A stretch of DNA of 64,000 nucleotides, from contig NZ_REFU01000001.1 of assembly GCF_003688915.1 (NCBI RefSeq), positions 2,666,001-2,730,000 on the forward strand, written 5' to 3'. The notes below the pieces were generated by a model. That model was not told where the DNA came from, made no database searches, and saw nothing but the letters and a program-made list of their open reading frames with translations. The number at the start of each line of letters is the position of its first letter. Position 1 is the first letter of the stretch. The stretch is from Rhodococcus sp. SBT000017. Its GTDB lineage: Bacteria > Actinomycetota > Actinomycetes > Mycobacteriales > Mycobacteriaceae. This document shows positions 1-10,690 of the stretch, in pieces. The translations under genes and the position numbers were made by a program.

Positions 1-228
1 CTCACCGGCCCCGGCGGACCGAGTATCGAACGCGCGGTCCCCGCGCTGGCGGGCACCATGGTCCTCGCCAGCCTCGCTGCCGGTTCCCTGCACGACCGCC
101 GCTGGCATGTCCTGACAGCATTCGTCGGCGGGAATCTGCTGCTGTATTCCGCAGTCGGATGGTGCCCGGCCAGCTTGGCGATGCGGCGGCTGGGGATGCG
201 TCAGAGCACAGTGACCCCGACCCGGTGA
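1..228 (+). CDS. DUF2892-like membrane protein (3' part only)
   Basis: Frame 1 is open from the window edge to TGA at 226-228, giving 75 C-terminal residues. Two hydrophobic stretches (around ALAGTMVLASLAAGSL and AFVGGNLLLYSAVGWCPAS) and a CP motif before a short basic tail resemble DUF2892/YgaP-type inner-membrane domains, which often accompany rhodanese sulfurtransferases. The start and any N-terminal domain lie outside the window. The stop overlaps the next gene's GTG start, which suggests translational coupling. The family assignment is by pattern only. Confidence 0.6.
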   Translation, partial: LTGPGGPSIERAVPALAGTMVLASLAAGSLHDRRWHVLTAFVGGNLLLYSAVGWCPASLAMRRLGMRQSTVTPTR

Positions 229-656
229 ACCGCGACAGGACCCGCCCTGCGCCGTGGCAGTGGGTCGGCTACGCCTTCGGCCGCACTCTGCCCTCGACCA
301 TGACGGACTGGGTGGCCAACGATCTGACGGGCGATCACGCCGTGGTGCGGCACCTGATCCGCGGCCAGGTTCCGTTTCTTCCCATCTACGCCGTGTTCAT
401 GTTCTTTCCCGGTGAACTGTGGTTGCGTGGTGCCATGGTGCTCCTGGCGGTCCTGCTCTCGGTGTTCTTCACCGCCTCGTACATGGAAGAGAATCGGCAA
501 CGCCGCCTCGTGCGACACATGCTGCCCCGCGATCTCACGAACTCCCGTAAAGCGCAGGAATCGGAGCTGGTCAAGAAGCGTTATCTCGCGGCGCACCCCG
601 AGTCCGAGGCCTCACGCACCGCCGCGGCACCCATCGCTCCCGGCCGGGAGCACTGA
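225..656 (+). CDS. DUF5313 family membrane protein
   Basis: 143 residues, starting at GTG 225, which overlaps the upstream stop. The core (WQWVGYAFGRTLP, DWVANDLTG, HLIRGQVPFLPIYAVFMFFPG, then a second hydrophobic helix and ASYMEENRQRRL) matches my memory of DUF5313, a small two-helix actinobacterial membrane family of unknown function. An in-frame ATG at 159 would add residues coded inside the upstream gene and is less likely. Three bases separate its stop from the methyltransferase start, so the three genes are probably one transcript. Confidence 0.65.
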   Translation: MNRDRTRPAPWQWVGYAFGRTLPSTMTDWVANDLTGDHAVVRHLIRGQVPFLPIYAVFMFFPGELWLRGAMVLLAVLLSVFFTASYMEENRQRRLVRHMLPRDLTNSRKAQESELVKKRYLAAHPESEASRTAAAPIAPGREH

Positions 657-659
657 GCG

Positions 660-1295
660 ATGGTCGGCGATTCGACGCACCGCCTCGCCCGATGGCAACG
701 ATTCTGGGACAAGCAAGCGGCCGGTTACGACAAGCACATGACCTTCCTCGACCGAGTCCTCTTCCGCGACACCAGGTCCTGGATCTGCAGTCGCGCCCGA
801 GGCCAGGTTCTCGAGGTCGCAGTGGGAACAGGGCTCAATCTCGAGCACTACCCGCCAGGAACATCGTTGACCGGAATCGAGCTGAGCCCGGACATGCTCG
901 CACAGGCGCACACTCGCGCCGCCGACGTCAGACCGGATGCGCAGCTGACGCTCGGGGACGCTCACGCTCTGGACTTCCCCGATGCATCCTTCGACACCGT
1001 GGTGTGCACGTTCTCGCTCTGCGCCATCCCCGCCACGGACATCGCGCTCGCGGAAATGTCTCGGGTGCTGCGTCCGGGTGGAACGCTGCTCCTCGCCGAT
1101 CACGTCGCCTCGTCGATCCGGCCGGTTCGATGGATCCAACGCGCCCTGGAACTGGTGAGCATCCCGATCGGTGGCGAGCACTTTCTGCGCCGGCCCTCGC
1201 TCGCGATCACCGGTGACGAGAGCTTCTCCATCGAGGACATCGACCGATTCACTCTCGGTCTCGTCGAGCGTCTGCACGCCACAAAAGTGGCCTGA
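660..1295 (+). CDS. Class I SAM-dependent methyltransferase (UbiE/phosphatidylethanolamine-type)
   Basis: 211 residues. The SAM-binding Rossmann motif I is VLEVAVGTGLNLEHY, followed by the acidic motif (GIELSPDMLAQA), motif II/III (LGDAHALDFPDASFDTVVCTFSLCAIPD-type) and motif IV (VLRPGGTLLLADHV). Members methylate small molecules or lipids in the cytoplasm; the substrate cannot be told. The last about 15 codons (GLVERLHATKVA) fall inside a sequence repeated near 6903-7038, so this 3' end may have been changed by the repeat. It probably forms an operon with the two membrane genes upstream. Confidence 0.7.
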   Translation: MVGDSTHRLARWQRFWDKQAAGYDKHMTFLDRVLFRDTRSWICSRARGQVLEVAVGTGLNLEHYPPGTSLTGIELSPDMLAQAHTRAADVRPDAQLTLGDAHALDFPDASFDTVVCTFSLCAIPATDIALAEMSRVLRPGGTLLLADHVASSIRPVRWIQRALELVSIPIGGEHFLRRPSLAITGDESFSIEDIDRFTLGLVERLHATKVA

Positions 1296-1383
1296 ACGGG
1301 CGCAAGGGCCACCATCCTCGCGGCACGAACTGCCCGGCCACGCCCGGGTAGCTCGGTCTCGACGAACCCGAGAAGTTGCTTTT
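1243..1383. repeat. Dispersed repeat, copy A
   Basis: About 90 bp (1243-1333) align closely with 6903-6992, sharing the block GGTCTCGTCGAGCGTCT and the block around GGCCTGAACGGG and TCGCGGCACGAAC. After a short unmatched gap, similarity resumes at TCGACGAACCCGAGAAG (compare 7017-7038). The copy overlaps the methyltransferase 3' end and fills the gap before the katG terminator. It looks like an intergenic repeat of the genus; its function is unknown. Confidence 0.6.
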
Positions 1384-1516
1384 GCCGTCCCACCCACACT
1401 TGTCGCGCGCCCACGGCGAACGACCCAGGATGTCGGGGCCGACGAGATCAGCCCACCGGGACTTCGCACCGACGCCGAGACACTGAAAAGTGGCCGAGAC
1501 CCCGGCGTCGCCGAAC

Positions 1517-1557
1517 CACTTCACCCCCGCACCGAGAGTCGGTACGGGGGTGAAGTG
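1517..1557 (-). terminator. katG terminator
   Basis: A perfect 13-bp inverted repeat (CACTTCACCCCCG at 1517-1529, CGGGGGTGAAGTG at 1545-1557) continues through one mismatch into five more pairs (ACCGA/TCGGT) and a three-base loop. It starts 17 bases past the katG stop. There is no T-run, as is usual for intrinsic terminators in high-GC actinobacteria. It would also stop transcripts coming from the methyltransferase. Confidence 0.8.
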
Positions 1558-1573
1558 GGGTTGGATGGACAAA

Positions 1574-4295
<2,722 letters not shown>

Positions 4296-4302
4296 ATCGA
4301 CC

Positions 4303-4330
4303 AGTATGCACGACTTTTCTGGAATGAGTC
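4303..4330 (-). promoter_or_regulatory. furA promoter / FurA operator
   Basis: Read on the minus strand, GACTCATTCCAGAAAAG is followed by CATACT, a few bases before the furA GTG. From memory, the mycobacterial furA operator contains a nearly identical TGACTGATTCCAGAAAAG block, so FurA autoregulation is likely. CATACT is a plausible -10 box for a leaderless transcript. Confidence 0.65.
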
Positions 4331-4524
4331 CGGAAAACGAGCGACGGACCGATGCGGTGCGGCGAACGCAGAGCCAGCGCGTTCGGACTCGGATGTCGAT
4401 CCGGGGTACGTCGTCAGCGTCCCGATCTCACTCGACCGCGGTCCAGCCGTTCGGGCGGCCACGCGACCGACACGCTGTCCGAGGCACCGCATCGAAACCT
4501 GCCCGTGTCCGTGACGACTCGGTC

Positions 4525-5202
4525 TCAGCGAGAGGCCCGCGCGATCGTGTTGCCCGCCGGATCGTCGATCACGATCGAGTGGATGTCCTCGACAGAAAGG
4601 GACGTTGCGCCGGTCACCGCTGCTGCTCGGCTCGCGGTGACCGACCATTGAGCTGCTTGTTGTCGAGTCCCGTCGTTGCCGACCACTTGCAGAGTGAGGA
4701 TGCCTGCGCCGGGGAGTTGTTGAACGTCGACGTCGATCGATGTGCCCCAGGCTTTCGTGGTGAGCTCGAGGTCACCTGTGGCCCCGACGGTGCTCGACAG
4801 AACGAGCGGGCGGGCACCCGCATCGTTCACCGTTGTCGAATCGTCGGAGCGGGCGAGGGTACTGAGCGGGACGATCGCCGCAGCGACTCCCAGAACGAGG
4901 GTCGCCGACACCGCAGTCCACACTCGCCGCCGCCTCTTCTCGGAGGTCCGTTGATGCCTCATCGCGCTCAGCAGGTGGTCGAGTCGCTGGTCTGCACCGG
5001 CCGTCGAGTGCACCGGTGAGAGATCTGCTGGCTGCCTGCGACGTCGAAGCACTCCTGCGACGGGTGCCAGGACGTCGATTTCGGTTCGGCAGGCAAGGCA
5101 GTCGTCGAGGTGTCGTCGTACCGCTGCTCGGTCGTCGCGCTCGAGTCCGTCGAGTACGTACGCCCCGAGCAGTGGTCGGATCTCGTCGTGCGCTGAGCTC
5201 AT
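4525..5202 (-). CDS. Zinc anti-sigma factor, RslA-like
   Basis: 225 residues. A cytoplasmic N-terminal zinc-binding anti-sigma domain (HLDDCLACR, the H-x3-C-x2-C motif) is followed by a basic stretch (KRRRRVW), one membrane helix (TAVSATLVLGVAAAIVPLSTLA) and an extracytoplasmic domain of about 120 residues resembling the anti-sigma-K C-terminal fold. The ATG overlaps the sigma stop (ATGA), so the pair is translationally coupled. It should hold the adjacent sigma factor at the membrane and release it on oxidation or proteolysis, as RslA does with SigL. Confidence 0.85.
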   Translation of the reverse strand: MSSAHDEIRPLLGAYVLDGLERDDRAAVRRHLDDCLACRTEIDVLAPVAGVLRRRRQPADLSPVHSTAGADQRLDHLLSAMRHQRTSEKRRRRVWTAVSATLVLGVAAAIVPLSTLARSDDSTTVNDAGARPLVLSSTVGATGDLELTTKAWGTSIDVDVQQLPGAGILTLQVVGNDGTRQQAAQWSVTASRAAAVTGATSLSVEDIHSIVIDDPAGNTIARASR

Positions 5203-5750
5203 GGAATCAATCCCAACTCGTCGAAGATCCGGCGTAGGGCACGCACAGCGTAATAGGAGCGGGACTTGACCGTGCCGACCGCGATATCGAGGTGCGCGGC
5301 CACTTCGGAGACGGTTCGACCCTCGTAGTAGATGAGCACGATGACTGCTCGATGCTCCTCGGACAACCGACGCAGCGACTCGTCTATGAGCCACCCGTCG
5401 AGGACCCCGCCCAATTCGTCGTCGATGCACTCGGCGGCGAGTGCGATCTGATCGTGGACGAGAGTCGGCCTGCTCGTGCTCGCCCGCCACTGATCGGTGA
5501 GTACGTTTCGCGCGATGGTCATGAGATAGGACCGCGTCGATGCTGCCGTCACATCGATGCGGTCGATCCCGCGCCACGCGCGCAACATCGTCTCCTGGAC
5601 GATGTCCTCACACTGCTCGCGGGTCTGGGTGTAGCGGCTGACGAATCGAGTCACTGCGTGCTGGTGCTCGCGGAAGAGCGCCGACATGGCGACTTCGGAC
5701 GCATCGACGAGCTGGTGGTTGTGCTGTGAGCCGGATTCGACACCGTCCAC
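5199..5750 (-). CDS. ECF sigma factor, SigL-like
   Basis: 183 residues with region 2 (LFREHQHAVTRFVSRYT..EDIVQETMLRAWR) and region 4 (LSEEHRAVIVLIYYEGRTVSEVAAHLDIAVGTVKSRSYYAVRALR). Order and sequence resemble mycobacterial SigL next to RslA. The annotated GTG directly follows the upstream lipoprotein's stop and has no clear ribosome site; a later start is possible (the next in-frame ATG, at MSALFREH, would trim region 2 slightly). The promoter 5' of the lipoprotein gene matches this sigma class, so the operon is probably autoregulated. Confidence 0.87.
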   Translation of the reverse strand: MDGVESGSQHNHQLVDASEVAMSALFREHQHAVTRFVSRYTQTREQCEDIVQETMLRAWRGIDRIDVTAASTRSYLMTIARNVLTDQWRASTSRPTLVHDQIALAAECIDDELGGVLDGWLIDESLRRLSEEHRAVIVLIYYEGRTVSEVAAHLDIAVGTVKSRSYYAVRALRRIFDELGLIP

Positions 5751-6737
5751 CTAACTGCCCGAGCCGGAAGCGGCATCGGTGAAACCGGTCGTGGCGGCGG
5801 CGACCATGTCGAGAACAGGATTGGTCGGCGAGATCGAATGCCGAGCGGCGAGTACACGGATATCGGGGTGAGCCACGTGAACGATCCCTTCGGCATCCTG
5901 CCACGCCACGTATCGGGCGGGGAGGTCGATCCCCATGGTCTGCTGCGCTCCGACCAGCGCAGTCGAGACCGCAGGATTACCGACGTAGGTGACCATGGTG
6001 GGCCTCAGAGGTGTCTCGGCAGCGGCGGACGCGAGATCGACGGTTGCGACTGTGGGCTGATTCTTGGCCGCGAACGCTGCCTCGTATCGGGCAATGGACG
6101 CTGCAACCGATGCATCACTGGTCTTCTCGACCAGGTATCCCGGCGCTGCGGACACATCGGTGCCCTCTGCGGCGGCCGCCGAGGATCCCGTCGCATCGGA
6201 CGCGGTCGATGCCGAGCCGGCCCGGAGTCCGTCGAGGGCGTCGGACGAGACCGGGATGCCTGCGAGCGTCGCGATGTACTCGGCGGAGTTGTATGCCAGA
6301 AACACCGTTCCGTTGGCGGCCTGCCAGACCAGGTACTTCTGTGGAAGGTCGATCGCGGCCCGTTGGTCCGCGGCGATCAACGGCGACGCCGCTTTCGGAT
6401 TCCCCCCGATCACCACGGTGGTCGGGCGGATCGTCTCACCTGCTCCCTGTGCCAACTTCTCGAAATCCACAGTGGCTGCCACAGCTCCCGCCGTCTCCAG
6501 CGCGCGCTGTACCCGAGAGACCGTGTCACTCACAGAGTAGTTACTGGCGTACACCACCAGTCCGGGTTCGGACGGTGCCACATCGGGTGTCGCAGCCTTC
6601 GCGTCCGCCGACGTGGACACCGGAGTGCTCGACACCGCCACCGAACCGGTGGGTTCGGTGGAACCGCACCCGGCGAGGGCGATCACCGCCGCCGACGCGA
6701 GCAGCGACGTTGCCATACGGAACCTTGAAGTGCTCAT
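5751..6737 (-). CDS. Lipoprotein with two DUF302 domains
   Basis: 328 residues. A lipoprotein signal (hydrophobic run ending in lipobox LAGC) is followed by two related halves, each with a RPTxVxxxGNP block, a D/IDLPxKYLVWQ block and a short V-x-LAY/VAHP ending, as in DUF302 domains. It is probably anchored on the outer face of the membrane; its ligand is unknown. It is the first gene of the sigma/anti-sigma operon, so it is likely the sigma factor's main target. The ATG at 6737 was chosen because it precedes the signal peptide and has AGGAC-type ribosome sites upstream. Confidence 0.75.
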   Translation of the reverse strand: MSTSRFRMATSLLASAAVIALAGCGSTEPTGSVAVSSTPVSTSADAKAATPDVAPSEPGLVVYASNYSVSDTVSRVQRALETAGAVAATVDFEKLAQGAGETIRPTTVVIGGNPKAASPLIAADQRAAIDLPQKYLVWQAANGTVFLAYNSAEYIATLAGIPVSSDALDGLRAGSASTASDATGSSAAAAEGTDVSAAPGYLVEKTSDASVAASIARYEAAFAAKNQPTVATVDLASAAAETPLRPTMVTYVGNPAVSTALVGAQQTMGIDLPARYVAWQDAEGIVHVAHPDIRVLAARHSISPTNPVLDMVAAATTGFTDAASGSGS

Positions 6738-6785
6738 CACGTGTCCTGTCCTCGTGCCCACGCCAGCGGTGGGCTTCACTGTGGT

Positions 6786-6812
6786 GTACGCACACCGAGC
6801 CTGAGGGGTTCA
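6786..6812 (-). promoter_or_regulatory. SigL-type ECF promoter
   Basis: On the minus strand TGAACC (6812-6807), a 16-base spacer and CGTAC (6790-6786) match the mycobacterial SigL consensus TGAACC-N16-18-CGT as I remember it. The -10 lies 49 bases before the DUF302 lipoprotein ATG. Confidence 0.6.
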
Positions 6813-6902
6813 CCCGAACCGAAGTTCCCTCCGGCGATTGCTCCCGGAATGTCGGTGCACCGGAGGGCGACACAGTCGAGTTCACGCAAGCGGAGATCTG
6901 AT

Positions 6903-7038
6903 CGATCGGTTCACCCCGGTCTCGTCGAGCGTCTCCACGCCACAGAAGCGGCCTGAACGGGTGCAGGGACCATCTTCGCGGCACGAACGGCCGACCTCAC
7001 GGCGGCACTTCTGCCTCGACGAATTCGAGAAGCCGCTT
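6903..7038. repeat. Dispersed repeat, copy B
   Basis: Second copy of the repeat described at 1243-1383, in the same orientation. Its distal part overlaps the last codons of the degenerate recombinase gene (LLEFVEAEVPP). It therefore lies between the sigma operon and the transposon-like module and could mark a recombination boundary. Confidence 0.55.
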
Positions 7039-8091
7039 CAACAGTGAATCCGCACGCTCTTCGACGTCGTCGAGCGTCGAATCGACGCCACCGAGTAGCT
7101 GGTGTGCGTCTCGGCGTGCCCGAGTCCCGTGTTCGTAGTAGCCGGGGTCGAGTAGCGAAGCCGAGGCGGGCTTGGGTACGAGATCTGTGCTCGGCTGCCG
7201 TGCCTGCACCGAATGGTGTCGGTGCACAGGTGCTCGTCCGTCCAGGTGCGCTCGAACGATGTCGGCGACCGCATGGGCGGTAAGTGCAGTCGCAGTCAGC
7301 GGGGTGTGACCCCACCGGTCGATTGCGGTCGACAGCGGCTGTCGACCGGCCGGATCGACGTACCGGTCGAATCCGCTGAGCCCGGTACCGCCCACGGCAT
7401 CGAGAGCGTCGGCGAGCATTCGAGTGTTCGGGTACCGCGTGTGATGGCCCAGCACCTCCAACCAGCGCTGGAACACCGTCCGCGGCGAGATACCCGTCTC
7501 CATCAGTGCGAGAGGAGTGACGGTGCGAACGCCGCGGCCTGTGTCGATACGAAGGGCATCGATCCTCGGATCGGCGGTGACGTCGCAGGGCCGCAGGGCC
7601 GCGATCTGGGTGTACGGCAGACCGGTCGAGGCAAAGACCAGGACGAGGGCGTCTCGCCGCGCGAACAGTTCGGACGGCCAACCGGATTCGGGGAGGCGCG
7701 CGATGACGCCGCCGATCACGGCTGCCAGCTCGTGCAGGCGCGCCGTACGCGCCACGTCCAGCGCAGCCCGGACGACCTCCGCACGGCCCGGCTGGGGTAA
7801 CAGGTGCCGGGAATGGGCGGCGTCGATCACCGCGATCCGGCGGCGCTGGGTCGTGGACGCCGCGGGGTGCGCCGAGAGGAACCGAGCAAGTGAATCCGGG
7901 GAGGCCGCCAGTGGTGTTTCGTCATGGGCGGTGCACCAGTCCTCGAACAGTGACCACGTGTGCCGATCCCGCTTCGGCACCGCCACGTTCGTGATATCCG
8001 CTGGTCGAATCGAACCGGTGCAGTCGTCGTGGTCAGCATCTACCCCGGTCGCCCTATCGGCGTTCACGGGTGAAGTCACACGCCCGGTCAT
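6997..8091 (-). CDS. Degenerate tyrosine recombinase-like protein
   Basis: 364 residues. An N-terminal core-binding-like region (HTWSLFEDWCTAHDETPLAASPDSLARFLSAHP) precedes a catalytic-like region with FASTGLPYTQIAALRPCDV, where the family's first catalytic Arg (TGLR) is Pro. I see no H-x-x-R box and no C-terminal GH...Y, so it is probably not an active recombinase. Its ATG overlaps the stop of the intact recombinase (ATGA), suggesting a partner or accessory subunit. The C-terminus lies in dispersed repeat B. Confidence 0.6.
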   Translation of the reverse strand: MTGRVTSPVNADRATGVDADHDDCTGSIRPADITNVAVPKRDRHTWSLFEDWCTAHDETPLAASPDSLARFLSAHPAASTTQRRRIAVIDAAHSRHLLPQPGRAEVVRAALDVARTARLHELAAVIGGVIARLPESGWPSELFARRDALVLVFASTGLPYTQIAALRPCDVTADPRIDALRIDTGRGVRTVTPLALMETGISPRTVFQRWLEVLGHHTRYPNTRMLADALDAVGGTGLSGFDRYVDPAGRQPLSTAIDRWGHTPLTATALTAHAVADIVRAHLDGRAPVHRHHSVQARQPSTDLVPKPASASLLDPGYYEHGTRARRDAHQLLGGVDSTLDDVEERADSLLKRLLEFVEAEVPP

Positions 8092-9254
8092 AGACCGAGT
8101 TCGGTGACCGCGTTGCCGACCAGAGGGGCGTGCTCGCGGGCATATGTCTCGACCATTGCGGGTGTGGTGTGGCCGGTTTGGCGCATGATCGCATGTGCAT
8201 CGGCGCCGTTGCGGAAGGCTTGGGTGACGAATCCTGCACGCAGGGAATGCCCGCCGAGCTGTGCGACGGTGTCGGGGTCGTACCCGGCGTGAGCTGCGCG
8301 GCGGCGGATCGCCGCATGGACCGCTGCCCCGGACAACGCGGTGTCGGAGAGGTTGCCGTTCTTGCGGATGGACCGAAACAGGGGCGACCGTTTCTCGGCG
8401 GTAGGCAGGGTGCCGCGGCAGACATGAGAGTCGAATTCCGCTGCGCGGGAGAGTAACCGAATGACGGCGGCTCTGCCGCCGGTGTCGAACGCGGCGACGA
8501 TCTGCAGCCAGCGTATCCACGCGCAGACAGGGCATGATTCGTGCCGGTCGGTGAACGGGAGTGCCTTCACGGTGCCGGTGCCGTCCTGGTCGGTCTTGGA
8601 CTTCCGGATTCGTACGTGTGCGCCGTCGAGGCGGTCGCGGCGCACATCACGACATTCGAGAGCGACGAGTTCGCTACGACGAAATGCACCGGTGTAGCCC
8701 ATCAGCAGCAGCGCGGTGTCGCGGCGTTCGAGGACCTCCGACGCCCACCCGATCGAACTGCGACGCGAGTACTCGACGATCATGGTGATGTCGGAGGTCA
8801 GCAGCGGTGCGCGCGGGTTGCGGGGCCGCTCCCCCGCCGACGCGTAATCTCGGCGGATCCCTGCGAGGGTGGCGCGCACCATCTCGTGCCCGCACGGGTT
8901 GTCGTGTCCGGTAGCGCGGTGGCGGTCGGCGATCGCTGCGACCCATTTGCCGAACGTCGCGGCCGCGTACGCCCGCGTCCCGTCGACGGTGAGTGTGTCG
9001 GCCGCGGCCACGAGGTAGGCGGCCACCGTCGCGGGGTGCGCCGGCAACGCCTGATGCCCGGCGGCAGTGCACCAGGTCTCGAAGCGTCGCCACGCCGAGG
9101 CGTAGGCCCGGCGGGTTCCGGTCGAGCGGGATGCCGCCATCGACCGTTCGATCCGAGCCGCAACGTCGGGCGGTAGATCCGGGAACACCGCCGCGCCACC
9201 CGACACGACAGCCGGGACCGGCTTCGAGGCGTCTGCGAGCTCGCGTTCTGTCAT
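8088..9254 (-). CDS. Tyrosine recombinase
   Basis: 388 residues: SAM-like core-binding domain (TRRAYASAWRRFETWC) and catalytic domain with Arg (TGAFRRSELVALE), HSLRAGFVTQA (H-x-x-R), GHTTPAM and the nucleophile in VETYAREH. It should cut and rejoin DNA at a specific site. Within a tni-type module it occupies the place of the serine resolvase TniR, so cointegrate resolution is the likely role. The start is uncertain: ATG 9254 is chosen, but a GTG at 9308 in the same frame is possible and neither has a good ribosome site. Confidence 0.8.
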   Translation of the reverse strand: MTERELADASKPVPAVVSGGAAVFPDLPPDVAARIERSMAASRSTGTRRAYASAWRRFETWCTAAGHQALPAHPATVAAYLVAAADTLTVDGTRAYAAATFGKWVAAIADRHRATGHDNPCGHEMVRATLAGIRRDYASAGERPRNPRAPLLTSDITMIVEYSRRSSIGWASEVLERRDTALLLMGYTGAFRRSELVALECRDVRRDRLDGAHVRIRKSKTDQDGTGTVKALPFTDRHESCPVCAWIRWLQIVAAFDTGGRAAVIRLLSRAAEFDSHVCRGTLPTAEKRSPLFRSIRKNGNLSDTALSGAAVHAAIRRRAAHAGYDPDTVAQLGGHSLRAGFVTQAFRNGADAHAIMRQTGHTTPAMVETYAREHAPLVGNAVTELGL

Positions 9255-9352
9255 GTCAGGACTGTATCGAGCACCTCCGACACAGTTTTGACCCAAAAAG
9301 ACACTCACCTGGCGTTTCGCCGTAGACGGTGCGGGAAGGAAAATTCTCGTCG

Positions 9353-9378
9353 GTCACCGCACAGATAACGTTGGTGAC
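9353..9378. repeat. Candidate recombination site in the tniQ-recombinase gap
   Basis: GTCACC (9353-9358) and GGTGAC (9373-9378) form inverted arms around 14 bases; extending inwards, the arms match 7 of 9 with a short central region. This sits in the 203-bp gap between tniQ and the recombinase, where resolution sites usually lie. The support is weak. Confidence 0.25.
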
Positions 9379-9457
9379 TATGACCCGGGCGCGAAAACGG
9401 GCTTCTCGGCTGTCGCCGCGTGTGCGCCGCGGACGACCCCGCTCCATCGGGCGATAG

Positions 9458-10690
9458 CTATGTCGGCGGATGGTGCAGCGGGATCCCGTGGTCGAGGAAC
9501 AGTTGCACCGTCTCATCCAGCTCCGCTGCGGTGCGGCACCCCCAGCGCAGGAAGTTGTACAACGAACTGGCGGATGCGGGATCGACGCGCGCTGCCGCGA
9601 TGGCGGCCTCGGCCGCAGCGTGCGCGTCAGCCCATAAATCGCGCTCGGGTGCGGGATAAGACGAGCGCGTCGGAGCGGTCCCGGGATCGACCAGCTCATA
9701 CGGTCGTGGGCGCAGCAGAGATGCGTGCGCACCGCCGGCGTCGATCTCACCGCTCTCGACCATCGCAATGCCGATCGCTGCGGCCTCGAGGACTGTCGCC
9801 TGCTCGTCCCAGTGCAGGTCCTCGAACGGAACCCACGCGGTCCGGAGCGGGCGGGAACGACCGGCGGCCTTCCAGATCGCAACGAGTCTCGTCGCCCACC
9901 GTCCGGTGCGAACCAGTGGTGAGGACACTTCGTCGACGACGGTGCGCAGCAGTCGGAACCAGACTGCGGCATGTACCCGGCCTGGGCCGAGTTCCACCCA
10001 TCCCGTCGTCAGAGCCTCGGTGCTGCGCCGATCGAGGTCCGTGACCGCTGAGGGAACCGGAACGGGCGAGACCCGTTCGTCCGAACCGAACCGGACCTGA
10101 TCCCAGAAGATTGCATGACCAGGGAAAGCAGAGCAGGGTTCGAGTCGACAACGGTGGTCGAGGCAGCTGCTCAGCACCGGATATTGATGCAGCAGAGTCA
10201 TGTTCATATCAGCAGTGGATTCGAGGCTGTCGATACATTCCGGGCATGCCCGACTGCGCGGAGTGCTCGCCCACGGCAACCATGCTTCGCTCGTGGGTGT
10301 GCGGCGTCGTCGATCCTCCCTCGCGAGGTCGGCCGGTAGCAGGATCGAGAACTGGTGGACGTAGGTGTCGAAGTCGCAGTCGGCGGGGTCGGTGCTGTCG
10401 AGCAGCCACGGTGTCCACCCCGCCAACGTCATCATCCGCACCCTCTCTACCGGGACCGCGCCGCGACCGGCCAGCTCGATAAGTATCGGCTCCGGTGTGT
10501 AGCGGTCGAGATCCTCGACAGCACAATCGATATCGAGGTCTGCAAGCAGGTCAGAAGGCTTGATGTGCGGATACAGCTCGCATATCCGGGCCACCCAGGA
10601 CGAGAGGGCCTCGCCTGGCAGTGGCTGCGGGTGCAGCGGCCACGGGCGAACGTACGCATCATCGGGCATCGGTGCGAGCCGCGCGTTCAT
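9458..10690 (-). CDS. tniQ: TniQ family transposition protein
   Basis: 410 residues. The N-terminal PWPLHPQPLPGEALSSWVARICELYPHIKPSDLL is the TniQ signature, followed by a zinc-binding segment (RACPECIDS ... SSCLDHRCRL). TniQ proteins act with the TniA transposase and TniB ATPase in target selection. Its ATG overlaps the tniB stop (ATGA), placing it third in a tniA-tniB-tniQ operon. The N-terminus is complete; the C-terminal third is not clearly conserved. Confidence 0.85.
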   Translation of the reverse strand: MNARLAPMPDDAYVRPWPLHPQPLPGEALSSWVARICELYPHIKPSDLLADLDIDCAVEDLDRYTPEPILIELAGRGAVPVERVRMMTLAGWTPWLLDSTDPADCDFDTYVHQFSILLPADLAREDRRRRTPTSEAWLPWASTPRSRACPECIDSLESTADMNMTLLHQYPVLSSCLDHRCRLEPCSAFPGHAIFWDQVRFGSDERVSPVPVPSAVTDLDRRSTEALTTGWVELGPGRVHAAVWFRLLRTVVDEVSSPLVRTGRWATRLVAIWKAAGRSRPLRTAWVPFEDLHWDEQATVLEAAAIGIAMVESGEIDAGGAHASLLRPRPYELVDPGTAPTRSSYPAPERDLWADAHAAAEAAIAAARVDPASASSLYNFLRWGCRTAAELDETVQLFLDHGIPLHHPPT

